Source: Mucilaginibacter flavus (lineage in GTDB: Bacteria; Bacteroidota; Bacteroidia; Sphingobacteriales; Sphingobacteriaceae). From it: a stretch of 64,000 nt of DNA. Both the position numbers and the translations under genes were made by a program. Positions 41,474 to 52,100 of the stretch are shown here, one piece after another (positions within the stretch are counted from its first letter, which is position 1; each line of letters opens with the position of its first letter). Location: the NCBI RefSeq assembly GCF_030409315.1, contig NZ_JAUFPS010000043.1, positions 119,596 to 183,595 on the forward strand, given 5' to 3'. Below the pieces are notes generated by a model, which made no database searches, was not told the DNA's origin, and saw nothing but the letters and a program-made list of their open reading frames with translations.

Positions 41474-43759
41474 TTAAAACGGATATCCTATTGCCAGGTT
41501 AAATACGCTCCTGTGCCAGTCAAAATTCCATTGCGGCTCGCCGGCTGTTGCGTAGGGCGAACGGACCGGGATACCTAAATCTGTACGTAAAACCAACACG
41601 GTGATGTCAAAGCGTAAACCAAAACCAACATCTACAGCTATATCTTTCGCAAAGTTTTTACTGAAAGCACCGCCTGGTTGGCCACCATTTGAATTGTACA
41701 GCCAAATGTTACCTGCATCGGCAAATAATGCACCGCGTACAATGCTAAACAACTTTGGCCGGTATTCAATATTGGCTTCCAATTTGATATCGCCCGATTC
41801 ATCCGGCAGGAAATTACCCCGCGCTACGTTTGCTATTGGGTTAAACCTACCCGGCCCTATTGATCTGGCCTGGAAACCACGTAAACTGTTTGGTCCGCCG
41901 ATAAAGAACTGCTGGCTGTACGGTAATTGGGTAGAGTTTCCGTATGGTAAACCTACACCCAAAATTACTCTTGACGCAAATGTGCTGTTTGGTCCGGTTT
42001 TATGAAAGTACCTGATCTCGTTTTCCAGTTTTACATACTGATTAAAGGTAGCGCCAAATAGCTTACGTACTTTGCCGGCGGTAGTGTCGGCACCGGTTAT
42101 CAGGCCGTACAGGTTGTTTGACAGGCTCACTTTACCATTGTAATACACCGTATTTGTGCGGTAATCCTCGGTAGTGTTGGTGTAAGTATATCCGTAGCTT
42201 GGTCCTAATATCAATTGCTTATCAATTACGTGCTTCAAAGCAGGGTTGGGCAATACACCAGGATGTTTCACACCACGCACACTATCAAGATACAATTGAG
42301 AAACACTTAATGGGTTTACAAACTGAAAATTGACAATGTTGAGCTCATGCGTTCTGTGCGCGTTTTCTTTCCAGTTATAGCCAAACGATGCCGTGTACGA
42401 ATTTAAATTGTATAGCTTTTGCCGGTTAACCACCGTATAGCCCAGCGATAAATTAGTATGCGGGATATAGGCATTATCGGCCTTTGGGTATATGGGGCTG
42501 ATAAACCGCGGCCATGACAGCGTACTTTGCAAACCAAACTGGTAAACGTTGTAGCCATTATTGCTGCCGCCCACCTGTACATCGGTGCTACCAAAAGCGG
42601 TTACACTTAAAGCTTCGGCACCCATAAAGGCGTTACGGTGTTTCCAGCTTATGTTTACCTGCGTACCGGTGTAATTGGCAGATGTGGTACGACCGAGGAT
42701 CTCAAACTGTAGCGATTTCTTTTTGTATGGTGTTAAAAAATAATACACATCCAGCTTAGGTGAATCGGGCGTTACATCTTCAAAGCGGTTTTTAACAAAC
42801 TTGTATGGGCCCAGGTTTACAAAACGGTTTAAGGAGTTATTATGCGCCGTACGGTTATAAACATCATTTGGGTGCAATTGCACGGTATTTGCAAAAGCAT
42901 AGCTGCTTATGGTTTTTCGCTTTTCAACCACGTTATACCAGCGGTAAGGTTTGGCTTTATCCATCATCAACGATGTATCTGTTAACGAATAGCTTGGATA
43001 AACATAAATATTACGGATGGTATAAATTTCCTGTGCACGCTCGGGAATGTCGTTTTTAACTTTCACAAAAATATCAACCTGGTGGCCGGCAATGGTGCTG
43101 TCAACTTTCATGATCAGGTCTTCAGGCGCGAAAAAGAAAAAGCCTTCCTCTTTTAGCTTCGCATCAATGCGGATGCGCTCGTTTTTGATCACATCCAGGT
43201 TATACTTATCGCCTGGTTTTAAAAAGGTTTTGGCCGCAGAGCCGGCAACCGCGGTATCAATACTTTCATGACCGGTAGGGAAAATTACTTTCCTTATTTT
43301 ATATCCCGGGCCAATCTGCACAGTGTAAACGGCTTTAGCTGTTTTGCCTTTGCTTACCGTATCGCCGGTAACCTGTGCCTGAAAATAGCTTACGTTTTGT
43401 AACCTGTTTTGCAATATGTTGGCGTTTTTAACAAAGTCTACAGAGCTTGCCAATACCGGCGGTTCGCCAAATTTGGTATTAAGCCAGTGAGCAAGGCCTT
43501 TTGTTTTTTTAGTTTTGGTGATGTTATAGATATACAGTTTAAACCTTAAGCCCAAAATTGAGCCGTTGGGATATGGCCGTAACAGCGATGTAAGATCTGA
43601 TGTGATGATGCCCGCTTCACCTTTTTTAAGCGAGTCTTTGTCTGTAATCTTTACTTCGCCACCGGTGTATAGTTTTTGGCCGGGCGCAAGGTATTTGGTA
43701 TTACTGCAGGCATTCAGCAAAACAGCCAATACTAATAAATATCTTAAATTTTTAATCAT
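41474..43759 (-). CDS. TamL-type outer-membrane lipoprotein (BamA/TamA superfamily)
   Basis: From ATG 43759 the protein has 761 residues and starts MIKNLRYLLVLAVLLNACSN, a lipoprotein signal with Cys18. POTRA-like modules follow (YFQAQVTGDTVSKGKTAKA, GDKYNLDVIKNERIRIDAKL, IYTIRNIYVYPSY). The C-terminal half is an Omp85 beta-barrel containing FFIGGPNSLRGFQARSIGPG, the conserved lid-loop region with the RGF motif. The lipid-anchored TamA variant of Bacteroidota is called TamL. With TamB it forms an assembly or lipid-transport module spanning the envelope. The start lies 4 nt after the tamB stop. A much longer frame reading into tamB was rejected because it has no signal sequence. Confidence 0.88.
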   Translation of the reverse strand: MIKNLRYLLVLAVLLNACSNTKYLAPGQKLYTGGEVKITDKDSLKKGEAGIITSDLTSLLRPYPNGSILGLRFKLYIYNITKTKKTKGLAHWLNTKFGEPPVLASSVDFVKNANILQNRLQNVSYFQAQVTGDTVSKGKTAKAVYTVQIGPGYKIRKVIFPTGHESIDTAVAGSAAKTFLKPGDKYNLDVIKNERIRIDAKLKEEGFFFFAPEDLIMKVDSTIAGHQVDIFVKVKNDIPERAQEIYTIRNIYVYPSYSLTDTSLMMDKAKPYRWYNVVEKRKTISSYAFANTVQLHPNDVYNRTAHNNSLNRFVNLGPYKFVKNRFEDVTPDSPKLDVYYFLTPYKKKSLQFEILGRTTSANYTGTQVNISWKHRNAFMGAEALSVTAFGSTDVQVGGSNNGYNVYQFGLQSTLSWPRFISPIYPKADNAYIPHTNLSLGYTVVNRQKLYNLNSYTASFGYNWKENAHRTHELNIVNFQFVNPLSVSQLYLDSVRGVKHPGVLPNPALKHVIDKQLILGPSYGYTYTNTTEDYRTNTVYYNGKVSLSNNLYGLITGADTTAGKVRKLFGATFNQYVKLENEIRYFHKTGPNSTFASRVILGVGLPYGNSTQLPYSQQFFIGGPNSLRGFQARSIGPGRFNPIANVARGNFLPDESGDIKLEANIEYRPKLFSIVRGALFADAGNIWLYNSNGGQPGGAFSKNFAKDIAVDVGFGLRFDITVLVLRTDLGIPVRSPYATAGEPQWNFDWHRSVFNLAIGYPF

Positions 43760-43763
43760 GGGC

Positions 43764-46700
43764 TTAGTGTGTAATGGTGCTATCTGCTTTGGCTTTGTCT
43801 TCAGCGGCTTTATCGGCAGCTTCTTTTGCTTTATCTTTTTCTTTTTGCTCCTGTTTGTATTTGCGGCGCATTTCCTTTTCCTGCTCGGTGCGTTTGCGGA
43901 AAATCTCACGGAAACGGTTATAGTCAACAGTAAGTGTAAATCCTAAACCAGTTTCAACAACCTGGCCTTGTATCACAATAAACTCGTCTTTACGGTAAGC
44001 GCGTAAGGTGTACCGCCCGTCTTTACTAAGTTTATAACCTACAGATACGTCGCCGGCAATATTGGTGGCTTTTTGACCTTGCTGCGCGCCCTCCAGGTTA
44101 AAGTTGTTACCAACGGTAACCGTAAGCCTGTCGTTCAGGAATCGTTTAGATAGCCCTACATTTAAATCCGTTCGGTTTGTGGCCGTACCCGATGAGTAAT
44201 CCTCCCCGGATGTTACACCGAAATTGAGATCTACACCCTCGATTAAATTACCTGCCAGTTTATTTAGCTGATCTGTAAGTAAGCCACTCACGCTATTACG
44301 GATGGCACCTTCAATGCCTTCGCTGCCGCCCTGGCTTTGTAATGGGTTATCGCCAATAAAGTGGCCCAATACCAATACGCCAAGCACCTGTTTATTTAGC
44401 TCATTAGGATCTTGCCTAATCTGGGTAAGGCGGGTGTTAACGGTATTGATCACATCAGATGATACGGTGTAGCTGCTATCGGGCAAAACAATATCAAAGC
44501 TGATATCCGGTGTTAACAATTGATTTTTGAGATTAAGATTTACGTTAAACGGCAGCTTTTGCTTGTACATTGTGGAGTTATCAGAACCTGATAATTGATT
44601 TTCAACCAAATCAATAGGAGGTACGTTGGCAACGTAAACTGCTGTCAAATCTATATTGGCGCTGGTTGGGTCGCCCGTCCAAACAATGGTGCTTCCTTTT
44701 TTAAATTTAAACGTACGTTTTACGGTGGCGTAAGCCAGGTTGTACGAGCCTGAATTAACCACGTAGGTACCCGTTAAATTTGTTTTACCGCTTGGGTCAA
44801 TGCCGCCGTTCAGGTTGGCTTCGCCTTTCAGGTGCACTACGTCACCGTTGCGTTCATCAACCACAATGGTAAACGCGGCTTCTTTGCTTACTACAATATT
44901 GGCAGACAGATCGAGCCCCTTCACATTTGTTTTTTTGAGCGAATCAAGCTGGTGGGCCAATAAAATAGAATCGAGTTTTGGCGCGTTCTGGTCAATAAAT
45001 TCCACAACGCCTTTTCTGTCTTCAACACCAGGGTCGGCGGTTGGCAGCACAAAAGTCATGTCAGTTTTATCGTTCACAGTAAGGCTGGCATCAACCACCG
45101 GCTTATCCATATTGCCGCGTACCTTAATGCGGGTATCTATGTAAAGTTTGCCGTAAAATAATTTATTATCTGCCTGGGTGGAGTTTACCGCCCTAAAGTT
45201 AGATGCGTTGATATCCATCCCGAAAGCGAAATCGGTATAGGTTTTGGTGTAGATGCTGCCGCTGATCACCGCTTTATTATCGGTAGAATCTACCAGGGTG
45301 AAATCGTTAAAGCGGATACCTTCTTCATTAAATGTGATACTTTCTTTAGGCATCCTGAAATAGGAATTAAGCATGGCCACATTAAAGCCCACCTTGTTAA
45401 AGTTTACATCGCCCCGTACAGATGGAGCGGTAGTAGTGCCCGATATTTTTAACTGCCCCGTTATATTACCTGATGCATTGCGGATACTGCCAAAGCTAAA
45501 GCCCTCTATGCTCTTCATGTTCAGGCTAACAATGTTCAGGTTCATATCAAACCTGCTTTCGGGGTTGGTATAGTACGTACCTGTTAAATCCACCTGATTG
45601 CCTTTGCCAGTGATGCTTACATTGGCATTATAGGCATTGGCGGTTTGGTTGTTTACTTTGAGGGCTATGTTGCCCACGGTATCGCCTTTAAAGCTAAAAT
45701 CATTTATGTTGATAGCGGCTTCAAATACCGGAGAAGTTTGAAAATTGCTCACCTCGGCATCGCCGTTTAAAACACCTCCAATTTGCAGGCTATCCTGTTT
45801 GGCCATTTTGGTGAGCGCGTCAATGCGGAAGTTGTTGAATTTAACATCTAACGGTGCGTTAAATTCCTGGGTTTTGCTGTTAACACTCAGCACCTGGTTG
45901 GTGTTGGTAATGGTAAAGTTATGCGCCAGGATACCTTTTGGTCCGTATTGAAAAAAGTTATCGGCACTAACTGCCCATGGCATATAATCAAGGAGCAAGC
46001 CATCGGGATTAAAGCTAAACTGGTATTGGTTTGGTAAAATGCTAAAGGTGCCCGCTATCCGGAAACGTTCCTTTTTAGTATTATCCCGTATCTGCACATT
46101 AAGGCCAAGTTTGTTGTTTTGAGCCGCTCCGGAGATACTGGTATAAAGCAGATCGACAGATGAACCAACTTTCACCTCATCAACAGAAAGGTTATAATTA
46201 AGCGCGTTGTTGTTAGTGTTGATGTTAAGCGTACCGTGGTTAACCGTATTGGTACCATAAACTACTTTGGGGATTGATCCATTCACAACCAATTCGCCGC
46301 TTTCGCTGTTAAAGCTGCCTTTTAATAAGACCGGGTCAAGCTGTTTCAGGTCGGGTGCAAACTGGGTGAGTAACGGCGTTTTAACCAGTTTGGCATCAAA
46401 CACAAATTGCTGAGGCGAGTATTTGGCAACAACCGCAGGTTTGGTTTTGCCCGTTTTGACGGTTTTGCCTTTGCTATCTTTAGCAGTAATGGCCACCTGT
46501 TGCCCGCCTGCTATGGCGGTGTTAAAGTATTTATTAATTACATCCTGCACAGCATCGCCAATTTGGGTAAGCTTGTATTTGCCGGCCATATGGGCTGTCA
46601 TAATAGGTGTTTTCAAACGCAGGGTGCTGCTATCGGCATTGGCTGTCGATGCCAGGCTTACCGTATCTAATGCTATGCGCTGCCCTTTATTAACCACCAG

Positions 46701-48947
46701 CAAATCGGTAGCCTGGATGTTGGCATTCAGGTAATCCGGGTCGGCAGTAGGCACATCGGCTACTATCTTGCCGTGAAAGCGCATCTCATCCTTAACAAAA
46801 TTGAGATTTTTAAGGTTGATGCTGTCTACAGTGAGCGTAGCATTTACAGCCGGATATTTTTTATTGAGGTTGGCTTTGGCATCAAGACTAAAATTAATGT
46901 TAGGATCTTTCATACGGGCAACGGCGGTGTAAGCTCCGTTATTTGATGTGCCCTTCATTACCAGGCTTTGGTAAGTATATCCCTTAACATAAGCCTTGGC
47001 CACATTGCCATTGAATTTAATACTGGCCGTTTTAGGGTCGATGCCATAGCCTTCCAAATTGGCGGTAAGCGTAATTTTGCCTACCATTTGCGGTTGTTTG
47101 GTAAGCGCACCCACATTAAGGTCGTTAACTTTAATATTGGCTTTATAACTGGCCTTTTGTTTGTTTTGCCCGTTTTTAAGGGTGGCAATTACATCTGCCG
47201 CGCCATAGCTTGACCGTAGCCCCAGTTTGGTATCAAACGTATACATACTGCCTTTAAAGTTACCCTTAAGGTTCATGTTTTCGGGGATGCTCACATTTGG
47301 CGGGATGCTGCCTGCCGGGGCAAGTTTAGCTATGTCGGCCCGGCTGGTGTTAAAATCATTAATGGTAACATCAAAGTAAGCCTTGTTTACATCTGGCAGA
47401 CCTTTTAGTCTTGCCGATGCTTTAATGTGGGTACTGCTTAAGCCGGTAATTTCAAGGCTTGGGATATCAAGATTATTTACCTGTCCGCTCACCTTGCCAT
47501 TTATTTTAAACACACTGCCCGGCGATGATTTAAATGGCTCCATGGTAGCCATGGTAGGCATCAGCAGTAATATATCTTTTAAGCCTAACTTGCTGCCATC
47601 TAAATTGGCGTTGATACCCAGCGAACCAATGTTTTTGCTGATGGCCGCGATAGACGGGTACCTAACCTGTACAGATTTTTGTAATGTAGTTTGTGGGGTT
47701 TCCAACAGCAGATCATTCATGTAGGCGCTTGTTGGCCCGTAAAAGAAGGCTGTATGAAATTTATTGATCTTTAAGCCGCTTTTCTCGCTGAAAGTAAAAC
47801 TGTTGATTTTGCCCGATATAGTATCGGGGTTGTAAGAAATATTTTCGGCATCGGCATTCAGGTTGCGGATGTCCATATGCCCGAAATCAACGCCTTTGGC
47901 AATGGCTTTCTGTGCCTCATTATCAAACTTAATATTATCGTTTTTAAAATTGATTTTGCCCAGTGTAACTTCCCAGCGCGACGATGATGACGGCGAAGCC
48001 ACCAAAGTATCCAGCTTTCTTACTGTTTTTACAACAGCTTTGGCAACTGTAGTAGGCTTAGCCAAACTAAGGCCTGCTTTGGTGTCATTTAGTTCGATGG
48101 TTTTAATGCCTACCTTTTGATGTTTGAGGTCTATCTTATCCATCTCCACCAAAAACTTATTAAGATTAACGTTGGCAGCCATCTCGTTACTTTTGTAATC
48201 AACCTTAATTTTTGATACATCAATAACGCCCAGGTTTAAATCAAGATTCAGGGGTTGCACAGCCGTATCAATCTTGGCAGCCTGTGCTATTGATGAGCCT
48301 GAAGGGGTTTGAATGATCTTAGCATCAACATCAGATAAAGTGATTTTGGGTATGGTAAATTTCATTTTATCCATATCAAAATCTTTAATGCGGGTATCAA
48401 AATGGCCCAACAGGAATTTTACATCGTTGCCGGTAGTCAAATCTTTATATTTAATATTGATTTTATCCAGGTTAATCTTATCTACAGAAAACTTCATGGT
48501 CGAGGTAGTATCTGTAGGTTTTACCGGTGTTTTTTGCTGGCTTACAAAGGCTTTAATAATGTACTCAAAGTTGAAAACGCTATCGGCCCCTCTGCTAACA
48601 TTGGCGGTAATGCCTTGCAAATTAATTTCATTTACCTCAACCTGGTTGTGTAGCAGTTTAAGCATGCTGATATCAACCTTCAGCTTTTCGCCGGCTATAA
48701 GGGTGTCTTTTTTTTGATCTTCAAAATACACATTCTCCAAAACCAATAGTTTAGGTAAACCAAGGCTGATGTGCCCTATCTGTACTTTGGTGTGGATTTT
48801 ATTTTGGAGAAAAGTTACCGCTTTATCTTTAGCAAAATTTTGTACAGCAGGAACCTGTATTAAAATTACTACAAGGATAACCAGGAAAACTACACTTGCC
48901 AGTATCCAAAGTAGTGTTTTGAGGGTTATTCGTATAATTTTTTTCAA
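43764..48947 (-). CDS. tamB: TamB-like translocation/assembly module protein
   Basis: A 1727-residue protein anchored by one N-terminal membrane helix (ILASVVFLVILVVILIQV). A very long beta-rich body of the AsmA/TamB bridge type follows, then the conserved C-terminal DUF490 region (LQSQGGSEGIEGAIRNSVSG, DVSVGYKLSKDGRYTLRAYR). Such proteins form hydrophobic grooves across the periplasm for phospholipids or barrel substrates. The end is a lysine/glutamate-rich tail (KRTEQEKEMRRKYKQEQKEK). The apparent start is TTG at 48947; no ATG is available in frame upstream, which is unusual. It is translated just ahead of tamL. Confidence 0.9.
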   Translation of the reverse strand: MKKIIRITLKTLLWILASVVFLVILVVILIQVPAVQNFAKDKAVTFLQNKIHTKVQIGHISLGLPKLLVLENVYFEDQKKDTLIAGEKLKVDISMLKLLHNQVEVNEINLQGITANVSRGADSVFNFEYIIKAFVSQQKTPVKPTDTTSTMKFSVDKINLDKINIKYKDLTTGNDVKFLLGHFDTRIKDFDMDKMKFTIPKITLSDVDAKIIQTPSGSSIAQAAKIDTAVQPLNLDLNLGVIDVSKIKVDYKSNEMAANVNLNKFLVEMDKIDLKHQKVGIKTIELNDTKAGLSLAKPTTVAKAVVKTVRKLDTLVASPSSSSRWEVTLGKINFKNDNIKFDNEAQKAIAKGVDFGHMDIRNLNADAENISYNPDTISGKINSFTFSEKSGLKINKFHTAFFYGPTSAYMNDLLLETPQTTLQKSVQVRYPSIAAISKNIGSLGINANLDGSKLGLKDILLLMPTMATMEPFKSSPGSVFKINGKVSGQVNNLDIPSLEITGLSSTHIKASARLKGLPDVNKAYFDVTINDFNTSRADIAKLAPAGSIPPNVSIPENMNLKGNFKGSMYTFDTKLGLRSSYGAADVIATLKNGQNKQKASYKANIKVNDLNVGALTKQPQMVGKITLTANLEGYGIDPKTASIKFNGNVAKAYVKGYTYQSLVMKGTSNNGAYTAVARMKDPNINFSLDAKANLNKKYPAVNATLTVDSINLKNLNFVKDEMRFHGKIVADVPTADPDYLNANIQATDLLVVNKGQRIALDTVSLASTANADSSTLRLKTPIMTAHMAGKYKLTQIGDAVQDVINKYFNTAIAGGQQVAITAKDSKGKTVKTGKTKPAVVAKYSPQQFVFDAKLVKTPLLTQFAPDLKQLDPVLLKGSFNSESGELVVNGSIPKVVYGTNTVNHGTLNINTNNNALNYNLSVDEVKVGSSVDLLYTSISGAAQNNKLGLNVQIRDNTKKERFRIAGTFSILPNQYQFSFNPDGLLLDYMPWAVSADNFFQYGPKGILAHNFTITNTNQVLSVNSKTQEFNAPLDVKFNNFRIDALTKMAKQDSLQIGGVLNGDAEVSNFQTSPVFEAAININDFSFKGDTVGNIALKVNNQTANAYNANVSITGKGNQVDLTGTYYTNPESRFDMNLNIVSLNMKSIEGFSFGSIRNASGNITGQLKISGTTTAPSVRGDVNFNKVGFNVAMLNSYFRMPKESITFNEEGIRFNDFTLVDSTDNKAVISGSIYTKTYTDFAFGMDINASNFRAVNSTQADNKLFYGKLYIDTRIKVRGNMDKPVVDASLTVNDKTDMTFVLPTADPGVEDRKGVVEFIDQNAPKLDSILLAHQLDSLKKTNVKGLDLSANIVVSKEAAFTIVVDERNGDVVHLKGEANLNGGIDPSGKTNLTGTYVVNSGSYNLAYATVKRTFKFKKGSTIVWTGDPTSANIDLTAVYVANVPPIDLVENQLSGSDNSTMYKQKLPFNVNLNLKNQLLTPDISFDIVLPDSSYTVSSDVINTVNTRLTQIRQDPNELNKQVLGVLVLGHFIGDNPLQSQGGSEGIEGAIRNSVSGLLTDQLNKLAGNLIEGVDLNFGVTSGEDYSSGTATNRTDLNVGLSKRFLNDRLTVTVGNNFNLEGAQQGQKATNIAGDVSVGYKLSKDGRYTLRAYRKDEFIVIQGQVVETGLGFTLTVDYNRFREIFRKRTEQEKEMRRKYKQEQKEKDKAKEAADKAAEDKAKADSTITH

Positions 48948-49002
48948 TTGTAGTGTTTTTTCAAAGGTGAAGGACGATTAAATATAGTTAAACAAAAGGC
49001 AT

Positions 49003-49084
49003 AGCCCCCTCTAAATCTCCCCCAAAAGGGGAGACTTTAAAAAGTTTTTCATACCCTCTCCTTTGGAGAGGGCAGGGTGAGGCT
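49003..49084. repeat. Interspersed CCCTCTCC...GGAGAGGG element
   Basis: Two hairpins in a row: TCTCCCC / GGGGAGA (49016-49022 / 49028-49034) and CCCTCTCC / GGAGAGGG (49054-49061 / 49065-49072), followed by GCAGGGTGAGGCT. I recognise this wording as a common intergenic repeat in Bacteroidota. It sits between the divergent tamB and dnaE genes, upstream of the dnaE -7 box. Confidence 0.7.
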
Positions 49085-49131
49085 CTTTTCTTTGTTTTTT
49101 CAACAACCAATACCGCTAAGTTGTTTTTTGA

Positions 49132-49139
49132 TAACTTTG
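49132..49139 (+). promoter_or_regulatory. Candidate -7 box of dnaE
   Basis: TAACTTTG matches TAnnTTTG 35 nt before the dnaE ATG. No good -33 element was found. Confidence 0.4.
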
Positions 49140-49174
49140 TATTTCTACAAAAGATTTGCTGAAAAGGATTAACT

Positions 49175-52100
49175 ATGCCAGATTTTTCTCACTTACACGT
49201 ACATACCCAGTTTTCATTACTTGATGGTGCTGCCGATATATCAAAGCTTTATAAAAAGGCCGCCAAAGATGGGATGAAAGCACTGGCCATTACCGATCAT
49301 GGTAACATGTTTGGGGTATTTAAATTTGTGGCCGAAGCCGGTAAGCACAACGTGAAACCCATTGTAGGCTGCGAGTTTTACGTGGTTGAAGACAGGCATA
49401 AAAAAACTTTTACCAAAGAGAAAAAAGACGTGCGCCGCCATCAATTGATGCTGGCTAAAAACCCCGAGGGCTATAGAAACTTAGTTAAGCTTTGTTCTTT
49501 AGGCTACATGGAAGGCCTGTACAGTAAATGGCCCCGTATTGATAAAGAGCTTATTTTAAAACACCATAAAGGGATAATTGCCACAACCTGTTGCATTGGT
49601 GCATCGGTACCGCAGGCTATTTTGAGGGATACCCCCGAGGCGGCCGAAGCCGAGTTTAAATGGTGGCTCGACCTGTTTGGTGAAGATTTTTATATTGAGC
49701 TGCAACGCCATGATATCCCCGATCAAAACGTGGTAAATAAGGTATTACTGGAGTATGCTAAAAAGTTTAATGTAAAAGTAATTTGCTCAAATGATTCGCA
49801 TTACGTGGATCAGCAGGATTCAAACGCGCACGATATTTTGCTTTGCGTAAACACGGGCGATATGCAAAGTACCCCCATAGCTACCGATGAAGAAGGTGGC
49901 CGTGGCTACCGGTTTGGTTTCCCTAATGATCAGTTTTATTTTAAAACGCAACAGGAAATGAGCCACCTGTTTAATGATTTGCCCGAATCATTAGATAACA
50001 CCAACGAGATTGTAGATAAGGTAGAAGTACTGAAGCTTAAGCGCGATATCCTGCTGCCCAACTACATCATTCCGCCCGAATTTAAGATACACAACACCGG
50101 GGATGCCGATACGCTGAACCAGTGGGAATACCTGAAGCACCTTACCTTTATGGGTGCCAAGGAACGTTATAAAGATATTTCGCCCGAGGCCGAAGAGCGC
50201 ATCAACTTTGAGCTTTTCACCATTAAAACAATGGGTTTCGCGGGTTACTTTTTAATTGTGGCCGACTTTATCAGGGCAGGCCGCGATATGGGCGTATTTA
50301 TTGGTCCGGGTCGTGGTTCGGCGGCGGGATCGGTGGTGGCCTATTGTACCGGCATCACCAATATCGATCCGATGAAGTACAACCTCCTGTTTGAGAGGTT
50401 CCTGAATCCCGATCGTAAATCAATGCCCGATATTGATACGGATTTTGACGATGCCGGCCGCCAAAGGGTTATTGACTATGTGGTTGATAAATATGGTAAA
50501 AACCAGGTTGCGCAAATTATTACCTACGGCTCCATGGCTGCCCGTACCAGTATCCAGGATGTGGGTAGGGTATTGGATATGCCACTTGCAGATGTAAGCG
50601 GCATGAAAAAACTGGTGCCCGAAACCTTAGGTATCACGCTGAAAGATGCCATTGAACAGGTTCCGGAGCTTAAAGAAATTCTGAACGGAAACGACCTGCG
50701 CGCTCAGGTACTTCGCGAAGCCGAAAAGCTGGAAGGATCTGTACGTAACACCGGTGTACACGCCGCCGGTTTGATCATTGCTCCTTACGATTTAACAGAC
50801 ATTGTACCCGTTGCAGTAGCTAAAGACTCCGATTTATTAGTTACCCAATATGACGGGCGTGTAATTGAGGATGCTGGCGTAATTAAGATGGACTTTTTGG
50901 GTTTAAAAACCTTGACCATCATTAAGGATGCCCTGCGCATGATTAAGCAAAACCACGGTGTACAGATTGACATAGATTACATCCCGCTTGATGACAAAGA
51001 GACATATGAGCTTTACCAACGGGGCGATACCAACGGCACTTTCCAGTTTGAAAGTGATGGTATGCAAATGTACCTGCGCGAGTTAAAGCCCGATAAGTTT
51101 GAGGATTTAATTGCCATGAACGCCCTGTACCGACCGGGCCCGATAGAGTATATCCCGAACTTTATCAGCCGTAAACACGGGCGAGAACCTATTGTGTTCG
51201 ATTTGCAGGATATGGAGGAATACCTGGGTGAAACCTACGGTATTACCGTATACCAGGAACAGGTGATGCTTTTATCGCAAAAACTGGCCGGCTTTAGTAA
51301 AGGCGATGCCGACGTTTTGCGTAAAGCCATGGGTAAAAAGCAAATTGAGGTACTTAACAAAATGGAGGCCCAGTTTATGGAGGGCGCCGTTGCCAAAGGC
51401 CACCCTAAAGATAAACTCACAAAAATATGGACGGATTGGAAAGCTTTTGCCCAGTACGCCTTCAATAAATCGCACTCTACCTGTTATGCTTTTGTGGCTT
51501 ATCAAACAGCTTATCTGAAAGCGCACTACCCGTCAGAATATATGGCCGCGGTTTTAAATAACCAGAACAACATGGAAAAGATCACCTTTTTTATGGAGGA
51601 GTGCCGTAGGATGGGTGTGGAAGTTTTAGGACCGGATATCAACGAGTCGGACATGGCATTTGCGGTAAACAAAAAAGGCCAGGTGCGTTTTGGTTTAACA
51701 GGTGTAAAAGGAGTGGGTGATAAGGCTGTAGAAAGTATCATAGAGGAGCGTGTAAACGGTCCGTACGTGTCAGTTTATGACTTCGCAAGGCGCTCAAATA
51801 CGCGTAGCGTAAATCGTAAATCGTACGAGAATTTGGTTTACGGCGGCGCGTTTGATGGCTTTGGTTTTAACCGTGCACAGTTCTTTGCCAAAACCGATGT
51901 TGGCATACTTACCGGTGTTGAACGCCTTATTAAATACGCCAATGATTACCAGAATGTGCAAAGCAGTTCCCAGTCGTCATTATTTGGGAGTTCTGTAGCA
52001 TCGTATGTACCAGAGCCAACCATGCCCGATGCCGAAGAATGGCCGTTGATAGAAAAGCTGAAATATGAAAAAACGGTAATTGGGATTTACCTTACGGGGC

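Noticed and set aside
41474..43927. Long start for the TamL protein overlapping the tamB end
   Set aside because: The extra 56 residues are Lys/Arg-rich shadow coding from tamB. The ATG at 43759 gives a proper lipoprotein signal and starts 4 nt after the tamB stop.
44800..48717. Multiple plus-strand open frames across tamB
   Set aside because: They are antisense shadows of a long low-stop coding region, with no domain features of their own.
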